64,000 nt of DNA from Chondrinema litorale (GTDB lineage Bacteria > Bacteroidota > Bacteroidia > Cytophagales > Flammeovirgaceae), in contig NZ_CP111043.1 in NCBI RefSeq assembly GCF_026250525.1, positions 682,001-746,000 of the forward strand, given 5' to 3'. Below are positions 26,401 through 34,572 of the stretch, one piece after another; the first letter of the stretch is position 1, and every line of letters starts with the position of its first letter. Below the pieces are notes generated by a model that saw only the letters and a program-made list of their open reading frames with translations, was not told the DNA's origin and did no database searches. A program made the translations under genes and the position numbers.

Positions 26401-28320
26401 TCTATCATCTGTATTAGAAGAAGTTGTTAAGAAACCAACATTTCTAAATATCTCTTGCCATTCTGCTGAAGTAGCTGTTCCAGTAAATGACAGTGAACCA
26501 GTTGAAGAATTATAACTACTAGAAATGCCTGATGGCAATGTTGCCATATTTACCAACTTATCACCAGACTGAAAACCAGATTTGATGTAAACCCTTGCAT
26601 TAGTAATATCAGCATCACCAGTAACTTCTACTAGACTATCTACTGAAGAAGTAAGCTGATAAAAGGCTGATTTAGAAGTTAATGTTCCACTTATTTCATT
26701 TGGAGGAGAAACAGACACGGTAATTTTAGCTCTCTCAGATTCACAACCATCTAAAGTTTGTGTTACCCAGTACTCTTGATCTCCTACTGTTGCTGTTGAT
26801 GGAGTTGGAGCTGTTCCGCTTGATGCACCACCAGTCTCAGCAGTATACCATAGTAAATCGGTTCCTGTTACGTAGTTAGATAAACTTTCTGAAATTTCTC
26901 CCATGTAATACTGTACATCACTTACAGTAGGCGTAGCAGTAGAATTAACTGTTAGTGTGGCTGAACTTGTGTTTTCTGAAACTCCACATGCTGCTGATGT
27001 TACTGTACATCTATATAAATAACCATCAATAGAAACTGGTGCATCTGTGATGCTTAAGATTCGAGTTGTTTCATCTGAATAGGTTGCATCAACAGTAATA
27101 TCTACAAAGCCACTTCCATCATCAACTTGCCATTGATAGGTTAAACCAGTTCCTTCTTCCGCTATGCTTATGATTGTACTACTACCAGCACAAATGGTTG
27201 AGCCAGTCGGACTTAACTCTGGTAATATAGATTGATCTTGAAAATCTGGTATACCATCTCCATCACAATCATCTGTGCCACCTTCATCAGAATCATTTGT
27301 ACCATCGTTATCTGAATCTGTATCTTTATAATCCGGTGTACCATCACCATCAGTATCCACACTTTCTCCAGAAATTTCATCACCATTAGAAATTCCATCA
27401 TTATCGTAATCTTCATCAGGGTCTAACGGGGTTACCTCCAATACCGAAGAATAGACATAAAATGACTCGCCTGATACTTCTTGTTTATAATAAGAGCGAA
27501 CATAATAAGGTAAGTATTCGGTATTTGCATCTGCATTAATAGTATAATTATATGCCTCATTTACTAAATCAGTTGCAGAACCAGACCAAATTGACACTTC
27601 TGTTACATCATCTGCACCTGCTGTTGGGTTAGTATCAACATAAGAGTATACAATACCATATTCTGTAACACAAGTTTGAGTAATAGTACTGCTAATTCCT
27701 AAAGTGCTACCACTAATACTTTGAGAAGGGTCTATCGAAGTAAAATTAGATGGGTTGTATTCTAAATCGAAAGGGTTTGAATAACCATAAGGTGATTCTA
27801 CTTGAGATGAAGTAGAAGTAGAAGCTTTATAAGAGCCTGGAGACAAGGGTTGAATTGGGCAGACTAAAGCCTCATACCATGTAGAAGAATTAGGCCCTGC
27901 AATTAGATTTTCTAACTCATAAGATTTACCAAAATTTTTATTGGTATTTAACCAAGCTATTACCTCATTTCGAATATCTGTATCGTTCATATAATCTATA
28001 GGACTCATATTTTTGTCCGTTAGATCAATCCAGTCTGTAAATCTGGTAAATTCACCATCACTAGTTGAAAAACCTGAGGCACTTGTATAAGCATATTGCA
28101 CCCCATTTACATCAAAAAAACCATTTTGATCATAATCAATATATAAACCTGAACTACCACTACTAGAAACAGAAGAAGAGCTACCTCCACTATGATAATG
28201 AAAAACAATTGCGTACCAATGCCCACAACCATCATTTGCTACCCATACACCGCCAGAATGCGCCTGTGCAAGTGCTGAGGTAAAGAGAAAAAATAAAACT
28301 ATTAGGTACTTTTTTAACAT
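23458..28320 (-). CDS. Giant lectin/cadherin T9SS adhesin
   Basis: The start at 28320 (1620 residues) gives a proper signal peptide (MLKKYLIVLFFLFTSALAQA); the longer frame upstream does not. Order: His/Gly-rich N-terminus (HSGG, HYHSGG); thrombospondin-type-3 calcium repeats (about 299-361, DNDGISNGDE, DTDGDGTPDYKD); Ig-like domain (about 364-465); C-type lectin-like domain (about 655-810, with GEPNN and QWNDY, the latter a WND calcium/sugar motif); about six cadherin-like repeats of 97 residues (about 821-1431); type B T9SS sorting domain (about 1527-1620, FTPNGDGNNDYFRV, FNSLGEMVY). Probably a calcium-dependent, sugar-binding surface adhesin carried by the PorP-OmpA fusion encoded next. 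Ligand unknown. Confidence 0.88.
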   Translation of the reverse strand: MLKKYLIVLFFLFTSALAQAHSGGVWVANDGCGHWYAIVFHYHSGGSSSSVSSSGSSGLYIDYDQNGFFDVNGVQYAYTSASGFSTSDGEFTRFTDWIDLTDKNMSPIDYMNDTDIRNEVIAWLNTNKNFGKSYELENLIAGPNSSTWYEALVCPIQPLSPGSYKASTSTSSQVESPYGYSNPFDLEYNPSNFTSIDPSQSISGSTLGISSTITQTCVTEYGIVYSYVDTNPTAGADDVTEVSIWSGSATDLVNEAYNYTINADANTEYLPYYVRSYYKQEVSGESFYVYSSVLEVTPLDPDEDYDNDGISNGDEISGESVDTDGDGTPDYKDTDSDNDGTNDSDEGGTDDCDGDGIPDFQDQSILPELSPTGSTICAGSSTIISIAEEGTGLTYQWQVDDGSGFVDITVDATYSDETTRILSITDAPVSIDGYLYRCTVTSAACGVSENTSSATLTVNSTATPTVSDVQYYMGEISESLSNYVTGTDLLWYTAETGGASSGTAPTPSTATVGDQEYWVTQTLDGCESERAKITVSVSPPNEISGTLTSKSAFYQLTSSVDSLVEVTGDADITNARVYIKSGFQSGDKLVNMATLPSGISSSYNSSTGSLSFTGTATSAEWQEIFRNVGFLTTSSNTDDREISFVISDMISLSVDGKSHFYKYVSGSYDWLSAKADAEAQSLYGMTGYLATITSSEENDFITDKLLGDGWLGGADEYQEVNTALGSTVYATQNDSEGNFYWVMGPEAGTAVSTGNTSPVAVSSAYINWLVGEPNNAVGGEHYIHMYASLGGQWNDYSATNGYVLEFGGYSDDPTLNIEHTRTLSYNTDADIAISAADIDENNTLGDIIGELTATGSDDILTLTYQLVSGTGATNNSNFTIDADDLKTASVFNYETANAYSIRVKVTDAFSGSYEAVLSISVNDINDTPTDITLSANTIDENTAAGIEIGTFTSTDEDAGDTFTYTFVSGGDEASFAIDGDKLETLGALDFETKETCSVTIRTIDAGGLTYDEVFEITVNDINETPTDITLSANAISENTAAGTEIGTFTSTDVDAGDTFTYTFVSGGDEASFAIDGDKLETLGALDFETKDTYLVTIRTTDVGGLTYDEVFEITVNDINETATDIALSETSDLENKASGSVIGTFTTTDEDADDTHTYSFVSGGDEANFEIVDDVLTTTTSFNYEEKDSYSVTIRTTDAGGLSFDKTFTIEIEDINEVATDITLSANTVAENENEGVTIGTFTTTDEDKGDTHTYSFVSGSDETNFEIVGDALITATTFDFELQASYIVIIRTTDAGGLSFDKTFTIEIEDVNEAPTDIALSANTVYENHAVGTVIGTFSATDEDSPETHTYSFVSGADEAAFTIVGDELQTAESFDFETKDSYSITVLVTDKGGLTFSKDFTIAILDVNDAPSFAEINDQSIRVSDYPQTITITDIIPGVGHELSQSLTLTVTSSDVDILADPEVSFVDGSTTATLTYQASSQLESGTVTITVTLTDNGGTANGGVDTYVQTFEISVEAPNGSVFIPNTFTPNGDGNNDYFRVRGESLSALTFRVFNSLGEMVYSTDDVYEATNVGWDGSINGNKAPVGTYTWQIEGTFENGAAIELDSRNIGVVNLLK
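24088..25833 (-). repeat. Six 291-bp cadherin-coding tandem repeats
   Basis: The motif coding VNDIN or close variants recurs with an exact period of 291 bp (boundaries near 24088, 24379, 24670, 24961, 25252 and 25543). Units 24961-25251 and 25252-25542 are nearly identical at the DNA level, unlike the outer ones. Each encodes one 97-residue domain with DxNxxPTDI, DEDxGDTxTY and DxGGLxxD. Confidence 0.9.
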
Positions 28321-28791
28321 ATAATTATTGGTTATTGTAATTTGAATTTTTATGATTTTTAAAAAAATTACATACAAGGTCAGCCACCTGAAAAAATCCA
28401 GATGTGATAAATGAGGCAAAGCAATTCCATTATCTGTTAATACAAATTATTGAAATACCTCTTAAAATTTTGGTAAATTATATTAGCGATTGGATGTAAA
28501 AAGTGTTTTTTTAACTCTAATTATCCGTATAAAAACCGTGTTTTATTATTTGCAACATCATTATACATCGGCATTTTAATTCGGTATTTTAGTTTAAAAA
28601 GATAATAATGGTTAGTTAAAAAATTTGGTATTACTAGGCTTATGAGAAATAGTCAATATAGTTCGGAAACGGCCTGAAGATTTGAATTATTTTATTTGAC
28701 CATTAAATATTTCGCGAAAGAATGCAAATAAAGTATAAAATAACATAAATCACCATTAGTAATCCCATATATTGGGCACTAAGTGAGTTAA
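28321..28791. other. Upstream region of the adhesin operon
   Basis: This interval is AT-rich and holds no gene I can support. An in-frame extension of the adhesin reaches 28419 but encodes a Leu/Ile-rich stretch ahead of the true signal peptide. It must contain the adhesin promoter, but no clear TAnnTTTG box was seen. Confidence 0.35.
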
Positions 28792-28838
28792 ACAAATAAA
28801 ACCTTTAGATTCAGTATCTAAAGGTTTTATTTGTTTTT
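28792..28838. terminator. Strong 19-bp-stem terminator
   Basis: A perfect 19-bp stem (ACAAATAAAACCTTTAGAT and its complement) with a 5-nt loop, followed by T on the plus strand and closing in TTT-rich sequence on the minus strand. It lies 20 bp after the response-regulator stop. Confidence 0.88.
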
Positions 28839-28858
28839 AGGCTAATTTGGAAGCTTTT

Positions 28859-29395
28859 CTATTTTGTCCCTTCGTTTCTATCTAGATCTGGTCTAAAACG
28901 ATTTCCACTAATTAGTGCTTTATTTCTTCTAAGATAATAGTCCATTCTATTATTTAATGTTCTTATTTTATCTTCTAGTTCATCTAGCTTTTGTTTGCCA
29001 AAATCAAACTTGATTGTGTTCTGAAATTTAAACCAAATATTCGATACGACTTCTCCTAAAAACTCTATATTATCTTTCAAAATATAAGCATCTCCTTTAG
29101 TTATTAAGGTTTCTTCTGCAACTTCGAGGCTTATTGTACCAGTTATAAATATAAAGGGAATATCAGGATAATATGTTTTGCACAATTTTAAAGCTTCTAA
29201 ACCATCGAAACCAGGCACATCATAATCCGACAAAATAACATCTGGTTTTATCTTATTAATTGTATCCTTAAAGTCTTTTTCGTTGGTACACACAAATATC
29301 TCTGCCCAAATATTTGAAGCACGCAATTGCCTTTCAATAAGAATCTTATCTTCATCAAGATCTTCTAGAAGTAAAATTTTTTCGATCTCCTGCAT
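28859..29395 (-). CDS. Receiver-domain response regulator without output domain
   Basis: 178 residues. A CheY-like receiver (about 5-122) has the acidic pair at 11-12, phospho-acceptor Asp57 (VILSDYDVPGFDG), switch Thr85 (FIFITGT) and Lys107 (YILKDN). Residues about 128-178 form a short coiled coil (KLDELEDKIRTLNNRMDYY) and a basic tail, not a DNA-binding domain. It therefore probably works by protein contact, as in chemotaxis-like or phosphorelay circuits. No histidine kinase is adjacent; the nearest in the window is at 46430. Monocistronic, with a strong terminator. Confidence 0.85.
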   Translation of the reverse strand: MQEIEKILLLEDLDEDKILIERQLRASNIWAEIFVCTNEKDFKDTINKIKPDVILSDYDVPGFDGLEALKLCKTYYPDIPFIFITGTISLEVAEETLITKGDAYILKDNIEFLGEVVSNIWFKFQNTIKFDFGKQKLDELEDKIRTLNNRMDYYLRRNKALISGNRFRPDLDRNEGTK

Positions 29396-29550
29396 ATTTT
29401 GAGAGTCTTAGATAAAAAAACGAAGCATTAAAAAATTTAAACTACTCTATAATAATATGTCAAAATTTTATGATTATCAAAAAAAACCATTTATAAAATC
29501 GATATTTAAAATATGTACAAATAAGATATAAGTAAAATACAAAATAAGCT

Positions 29551-30246
29551 CTAATTACTTAGCTTATCTATAGGTGTTAATGCTATTTTACTAAACTCTA
29601 CTTCGGCACCTTCTGCTTGAACTGCGATTTGCCCGCTACTAGTTGTACAATCGAAACCATAGTTTATTAAATCTCCATTTAACCAAACTTTTATTTCATT
29701 ACCCAAACATTCTATTGTCATATTATTCCATTCTCCTAAAGGCTTTTCAGAACCATCTGTCAAATTCAAAATTCTTCTTTTTTTACCTTCTACTATTCCC
29801 CACTCCTCTTTTGGCCCTCGTCGACTTTCCATATCTGGTACTTTAATATCTTCTACAATGCACCAAAAATCTCCTGCATTCTCATACATCATTTGTACTT
29901 CTATAGACTTGGGAAACATCTCGTATAAAGCTCTGGGAGTAGATGCATGCACCAGTACACCGCAATTCCCTGGCTCACTAACAAATCTATAAGCAACCTC
30001 TAATCTGTAATTGCTAAACTCTTTATCTGTAATAAGATGCCCGTTTGGCACACCCATACTTACCAAATTACCAGCTCTAACCACAAATGAATTCTGCGCT
30101 TTGTTACTATCATCCATTTCAGGTACATCTACATGCCACCCTTTTAAATTCTTTCCATTAAATAATTGAATTGTTTGAGCTTGCGATAAATAAGTACAAG
30201 TTCCAAGTAGAAGAAATATTAAGATATTATTTAAAATCAGTTTCAT
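29551..30246 (-). CDS. Secreted DUF1080 (3-keto-disaccharide hydrolase-like) protein
   Basis: The ATG at 30246 is chosen (231 residues); the TTG 42 bp upstream is poor. A signal peptide (1-23, ending SQAQ) precedes one DUF1080 concanavalin-like jelly roll: IQLFNGKNLKGWHV, GHLITDKEFSNYRLEVAYRF, GNCGVLVHA, IEVQMM, WNNMTIECLGNEIKVWLNG and a C-terminal GQIAVQAEGAEVEFSKIAL. Some family members hydrolyse 3-keto-glycosides; others only bind sugar. No oxidoreductase partner is adjacent, so the reaction here is unproven. Likely periplasmic. Confidence 0.83.
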   Translation of the reverse strand: MKLILNNILIFLLLGTCTYLSQAQTIQLFNGKNLKGWHVDVPEMDDSNKAQNSFVVRAGNLVSMGVPNGHLITDKEFSNYRLEVAYRFVSEPGNCGVLVHASTPRALYEMFPKSIEVQMMYENAGDFWCIVEDIKVPDMESRRGPKEEWGIVEGKKRRILNLTDGSEKPLGEWNNMTIECLGNEIKVWLNGDLINYGFDCTTSSGQIAVQAEGAEVEFSKIALTPIDKLSN

Positions 30247-30360
30247 AAATTTACTAGCAATTAATAAATACCTTACCAATATACCCAAGTATTAGGATTA
30301 TAAAAAGACTTTTGTTTTTGAAAAAAACAGATAAAATGGGTATGTAGCCCAGAAATACTG

Positions 30361-30368
30361 TAATTTTG
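30361..30368 (+). promoter_or_regulatory. Candidate -7 box for the ABC transporter operon
   Basis: TAATTTTG matches TAnnTTTG and would give a leader of about 110 nt before the ATG at 30483. There is no TTTG box at 19 bp upstream, so this is weak. Confidence 0.3.
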
Positions 30369-30482
30369 ATTTCTTGGAATTCAGCACAATATTCATTTAT
30401 TTTTCAGGATATTTTCAAAAAGACACCAAAGCCTGCTTTTTTGCCCAGCATTGTAATGTGGGGTAATTTCTATTAAAAGTTT

Positions 30483-33400
30483 ATGAACGAAAGGGTACTA
30501 GAAGTAATCATCAAGCTACTGGCAATTATTGCAAATATCGACGACAGTGCCGGAGACAAACGAGGAATTATAGAAAAATTCCTAAACTCACATGTTAGCT
30601 CATTTGAAGTACGTAAAAGTCTCTTTTTGTTTGATGAGTACAAAGCATTTGCACATGATGCCGGTTTAAAAGAAGCTTATGATGTTGCCAGTGGCCTCAA
30701 CAAAGAGGTTTCTATGAAGCAGAAAATTATTATTCTGGTTCATTTAATAGAATTAGTACTGGCAGATCAAGAAATTACAGATACCGAAGAAGGATTTATA
30801 CTTACAGTTTGCAAAGCACTTAATATCAATACCAGTCTATATAATGATATTATGGTGTTTCAGCGCATAAATGATGCAACTGAAATGAAATCAGACAACA
30901 TCCTATTGGTTAATAACCGAGAAGATGCTTCTGTTTATAATGTAAAACACCTTCAACACCATGAGTTGGATAGTACACTGGCTATTCTAAGAATCCCGAA
31001 TTTAGAGATGTACTTCTTAAGACTGATGCTGCCTACCAACGATTTGTTTATGAATGGTGATCAGCTAAACTGGGAGTATGTGTATCCATTACCAGTCGGT
31101 ACATCAATAAGAGGCCAACACATCGAACCGATTTATTATAGTGAGATTGTTAGTAACTTTTTAAGAGAAGATGCGCAAGAAAAAATAGCCTTCGAAGCAA
31201 AAGACATTCGCTATTATTTTCCTAATGGCGGTAAAGGCTTACATAATATCAACATTGCCGAAGAGTCTGGAAAGCTAGTCGCACTAATGGGTGCAAGTGG
31301 TTCGGGTAAATCTACATTGCTCAATGTGTTAAATGGAAACCTCGCCCCTCAAACTGGTAGTGTTACTATTAATGGAATTGATATTTATCGATACAAAGAA
31401 GAGATAAAAGGTGTATTGGGCTACATCCCTCAAGATGATTTACTTATAGAAGAACTCACAGTTTACGAAAATCTCTTTTATGCAGCTAGATTGTGTTTTG
31501 GCAAAGAATCGGACGAAGCACTCGACAAAAGAGTAAATGATACACTTAGAAGTTTAGGCTTGTATGAAGCCCGCGATTTGAGGGTGGGAAATGCATTAGA
31601 CAAAACTATAAGTGGTGGCCAAAGAAAAAGATTAAATATTGGGCTTGAACTACTCAGGCAACCAGCAATCTTATTTATAGATGAGCCAACGTCTGGTTTA
31701 TCGTCGAGAGATTCTGAAAATATTATTGACTTACTAAGAGAATTAACTCTTAAGGGCAAGTTGATCTTTGTGGTAATCCACCAACCATCTTCAGATATTT
31801 TCAAGATGTTTGATAAACTGGTATTACTCGATGTGGGTGGTTACGAAATTTATTATGGCAACCCACTTGAGTCTCTAGTTTATTTTAGAACTCTGGTAAA
31901 TCATATTGATCGTGAAGAAGAAAGCGCATGCCCAGAGTGTGGCAATGTGAATGTAGAGGAAATTTTTAAGATTATTGAAAACCGGGTAGTTGATGAATAT
32001 GGCAATGATACAGATCACAGAAAGATTACTCCACAAAGTTGGTACGAGAAATTTCTTAAAAATATAAGAATACCAAAACTGGAAAAGGTATTATCTATGC
32101 CTCCACAAAATCTGGATATTCCACCCAGATGGAAACAGATTCTTACCTTTATTTCAAGAGATATGCTGGCAAAACTACATAACCGCCAGTATATGTTTAT
32201 AAACCTGTTAGAAGCTCCGCTACTAGCTTTTATTCTGGCTTTTATTGTAAGGTTTTACCACATAGATGAGTTAACAGGAGCTGGAGGATACTCCTTTAGT
32301 GAAAATAAAAACATACCGGCTTATATTTTTATGAGTGCTATTGTAGCGCTCTTTATGGGTATGACGATTAGTGCCGAAGAAATTATAAAAGACGCTAAAA
32401 TCTTAAAACGGGAAAAGTTTTTGGAACTAAGTCGGGCTAGTTATCTCATTTCCAAAGTAATTATCTTGTTCTTCTTTTCTGCCATACAAACACTTACCTA
32501 TGTACTTGTTGGTAACTGGATTCTCGAAATAGAAGGAATGACATTAATTTACTGGTCTGTTTTATTTGCTTGTTCTTGTTTTGCTAACTTGCTTGGCTTA
32601 AACATCTCAGCAACATTTAATTCTGTAATTACCATTTACATTTTAATACCACTTTTACTTATACCTCAATTAGTACTTGGTGGTATTGTGGTAAAGTTCG
32701 ACGAAATAAACCCAGTATTAGCAAACAGGAAAGGTTATGTTCCACTAATTGCCGAGTTTATAACCACTCGCTGGGCGTTTGAAGCCCTAATGGTAAGCCA
32801 GTTTAAAGACAACAATTTTGAAAAAGACTTTTATAAATACGACAAGATAAAAGCCGAAGCAGATTATAAAAGGATTTATTATTTGCCAGCACTATTTACC
32901 AATCTGCAAAGTGCCAATAGGCTAAAAGACAGTTACGGTGAAAGCAAACAAATCGAAAAAGAATTGCTTCTGCTAAGAAACGAAATTGAAAAAGAACAGA
33001 TAAATACTCCTGAAATTGAATTTGAATCACTAGACAAGTTGGTTACTGGCAGATTTAATTCGAATGTTAACAGTGAAACAGAAGATTACCTAGAAAGGCT
33101 AAAATCTTTTTACAACGATTTATATAAGCAAGCAAGTAAAGCTAAAGATAAAATTATTGCAGAAAGGGTAGCAACAGAAGAAGGAGAAATTGCCTATAAA
33201 GAAAGTATTAAAATGTTCCACAACGAGAGTGTGACACAGGTTGTAACTAATGTACAATCTGAAACCAGAATAATAGAATACAATGGACATTTAATACAGA
33301 AAATTTATCCTATCTATCATAACCCTCCACCTGGAAACTACGAAATTGCCTTTAACGCCCATTTTTATGCACCTCATAAATATTTTATGGGAGACCTCAT

Positions 33401-33536
33401 ATCAAGCTTGTATTTTAACCTATTCGTAATCTGGTCGATGACGTTCATATTATATGCAGCTTTGTATTTCGAAATTTTCAAAAAACTAATACAGGGATTT
33501 GGTATCTCTTCACTATACAAGCCACGTATCAGATGA
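30483..33536 (+). CDS. TerB-like/ABCG-type transporter fusion
   Basis: 1017 residues. The N-terminal 130 residues are helical and resemble a TerB-like acidic domain (NIDDSAGDKRGIIEKFL, LVLADQEITDTEEGFI). Next is an ABC ATPase (about 235-470): Walker A GASGSGKST near 270, signature SGGQRKR, Walker B ILFIDEP followed by TSGLSS, and the H-loop in VVIHQPSSD. A Cys pair (ACPECGN) follows. The C-terminal half carries about six transmembrane helices of the ABC2 type, with a large helical soluble loop (about 770-960) before the last helix. The ATPase-then-membrane order is that of ABCG half-transporters. It heads an operon with the PspB-like and ArsC-like genes. Substrate unknown; probably lipid or envelope-related. 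Confidence 0.82.
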   Translation: MNERVLEVIIKLLAIIANIDDSAGDKRGIIEKFLNSHVSSFEVRKSLFLFDEYKAFAHDAGLKEAYDVASGLNKEVSMKQKIIILVHLIELVLADQEITDTEEGFILTVCKALNINTSLYNDIMVFQRINDATEMKSDNILLVNNREDASVYNVKHLQHHELDSTLAILRIPNLEMYFLRLMLPTNDLFMNGDQLNWEYVYPLPVGTSIRGQHIEPIYYSEIVSNFLREDAQEKIAFEAKDIRYYFPNGGKGLHNINIAEESGKLVALMGASGSGKSTLLNVLNGNLAPQTGSVTINGIDIYRYKEEIKGVLGYIPQDDLLIEELTVYENLFYAARLCFGKESDEALDKRVNDTLRSLGLYEARDLRVGNALDKTISGGQRKRLNIGLELLRQPAILFIDEPTSGLSSRDSENIIDLLRELTLKGKLIFVVIHQPSSDIFKMFDKLVLLDVGGYEIYYGNPLESLVYFRTLVNHIDREEESACPECGNVNVEEIFKIIENRVVDEYGNDTDHRKITPQSWYEKFLKNIRIPKLEKVLSMPPQNLDIPPRWKQILTFISRDMLAKLHNRQYMFINLLEAPLLAFILAFIVRFYHIDELTGAGGYSFSENKNIPAYIFMSAIVALFMGMTISAEEIIKDAKILKREKFLELSRASYLISKVIILFFFSAIQTLTYVLVGNWILEIEGMTLIYWSVLFACSCFANLLGLNISATFNSVITIYILIPLLLIPQLVLGGIVVKFDEINPVLANRKGYVPLIAEFITTRWAFEALMVSQFKDNNFEKDFYKYDKIKAEADYKRIYYLPALFTNLQSANRLKDSYGESKQIEKELLLLRNEIEKEQINTPEIEFESLDKLVTGRFNSNVNSETEDYLERLKSFYNDLYKQASKAKDKIIAERVATEEGEIAYKESIKMFHNESVTQVVTNVQSETRIIEYNGHLIQKIYPIYHNPPPGNYEIAFNAHFYAPHKYFMGDLISSLYFNLFVIWSMTFILYAALYFEIFKKLIQGFGISSLYKPRIR

Positions 33537-33587
33537 GAAAGATTATTTGAATTATAGTTAATTTATCTGTTGTAAATTTTTTAAATT

Positions 33588-33899
33588 ATGGAATATATTA
33601 TAACTATAGTAGCTATTATTATGGTATTTGGCATTCCAATTACTGCCATCATTTCTAGTAAAATGATTGAATACAAAAAGCTACAGTTACAAGGAAGTAA
33701 TGGAATAAGCGACGAAGAGAAGAAACTTTTTAAACAAATGATTGCAGAAAATGCTCATTTAAAAAGTAGAATAGAAAACCTCGAACTAATTGCAAGCGAT
33801 CCTGATGTTTTAAAATTAAATAGTATGAAGGAAAGTGAAATGGAAAAGCAAATTTTAGAACTTCAGCATGAGATAAAAAAACTAAAAGATAAAAATTAA
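33588..33899 (+). CDS. PspB-like small membrane coiled-coil protein
   Basis: 103 residues. An N-terminal transmembrane helix (IITIVAIIMVFGIPITAII, about 4-22) is followed by a charged coiled coil. The stretch KLFKQMIAENAHLKSRIENLE resembles the PspB pattern of membrane helix plus LxxLxxxAxxMxxRIxxLE. A paralogue is encoded at 51866-52147 with the same IIMVFGIP(I/L) helix and LRSRLENLELI core. PspB-type proteins sense membrane stress with PspC; no pspC or pspA gene is present in the window. The gene is 51 bp after the ABC transporter and 5 bp before the ArsC-like gene, so they are likely cotranscribed. Confidence 0.7.
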   Translation: MEYIITIVAIIMVFGIPITAIISSKMIEYKKLQLQGSNGISDEEKKLFKQMIAENAHLKSRIENLELIASDPDVLKLNSMKESEMEKQILELQHEIKKLKDKN

Positions 33900-33904
33900 T
33901 AAAA

Positions 33905-34264
33905 ATGACAAACAAAAAAGTATACTATTTATCAACCTGTAATACTTGCAAAAAAATAATGGCAGAAGTGGGTGTTGATGATAGTTTTGAAACACAAGAT
34001 ATTAAAACTGAAAAAATAACCGAAACACAATTAGACGAAATGGTAAAACTGGCTGGAAGTTACGAAGCTTTGTTTAGCCGTAAATCAAGAAAATATACAG
34101 CGCTCAATTTAAAAGAAAAAACACTGAGCGAATCAGACTATAAGAAATATATTTTGGAAGAATACACTTTTTTAAAAAGACCTGTATTTATCATCAACAG
34201 TGAAATATTTATTGGAAATGCCAAAAAAAATGTAGAAGCTATTAAAACAGTACTAAATCAATAA
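33905..34264 (+). CDS. ArsC/Spx-family reductase-like protein
   Basis: 119 residues with the thioredoxin-like ArsC fold: CNTCKK near 13-18, YEALFSRKSRKYTALNL, LTxxDYKKYILEEYTFLKRPVFI and GNAKKN. The CxxC-K start resembles ArsC/YffB/Spx. The usual arsenate-binding Arg triad is only partly visible, and RKSRKYTALNL replaces the typical RxxxPxY form, so arsenate reductase activity is doubtful. It may be a redox or adaptor protein. It ends the operon that begins with the ABC transporter and has a good terminator. Confidence 0.78.
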   Translation: MTNKKVYYLSTCNTCKKIMAEVGVDDSFETQDIKTEKITETQLDEMVKLAGSYEALFSRKSRKYTALNLKEKTLSESDYKKYILEEYTFLKRPVFIINSEIFIGNAKKNVEAIKTVLNQ

Positions 34265-34296
34265 ATATTAAAAAAATTCTAATTAATCTTTCTTCA

Positions 34297-34326
34297 AGCC
34301 TTTCAAATTCACTGAAAGGCTTTTTT
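34297..34326 (+). terminator. Terminator of the ABC/PspB/ArsC operon
   Basis: A 9-bp stem (AGCCTTTCA / TGAAAGGCT) with a 7-nt loop, then six T, 32 bp after the ArsC-like stop codon. Confidence 0.9.
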
Positions 34327-34379
34327 ATTTCTATTTGATTTATTATTAAATTAGGGAAGAAGATCTTTTGCAGAGACTT

Positions 34380-34417
34380 AGCCAACTCCAATTCCTTAAC
34401 ATTTGGCTATTTTTTTA
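34380..34417 (+). terminator. Second hairpin with T-run, no gene attached
   Basis: Arms AGCCAA / TTGGCT close a 17-nt loop and are followed by A then eight T. It lies 54 bp after the operon terminator, with no gene between. It may be a back-up terminator or the 3' end of a small RNA from about 34327. The rest of the interval up to 34572 shows nothing clear. Confidence 0.5.
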
Positions 34418-34572
34418 ATACGACTTTTTATAAACAGCTAGCTTAAACAAAAACTTGTTAGGTAAGAAATCATATACCTACAATAATTGTTATACTAACA
34501 GTTAAACAATTTCGGCTTGTGGAATTGTATAAACTAGGAGCAATAAACACATATTAAATTTTTACTATAAAT

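Noticed and set aside
27213..27416. Minus-strand ORF rich in Met and Ile
   Set aside because: It is another frame of the TSP3 calcium-repeat region of the adhesin.
28321..28419. 33-residue N-terminal extension of the large adhesin
   Set aside because: It would place a hydrophobic lead before a perfect signal peptide that starts at the ATG at 28320.
33905..34264. Arsenic resistance operon
   Set aside because: The ArsC-like protein has no arsB, arsR or acr3 neighbour and lacks the full arsenate-binding pattern.
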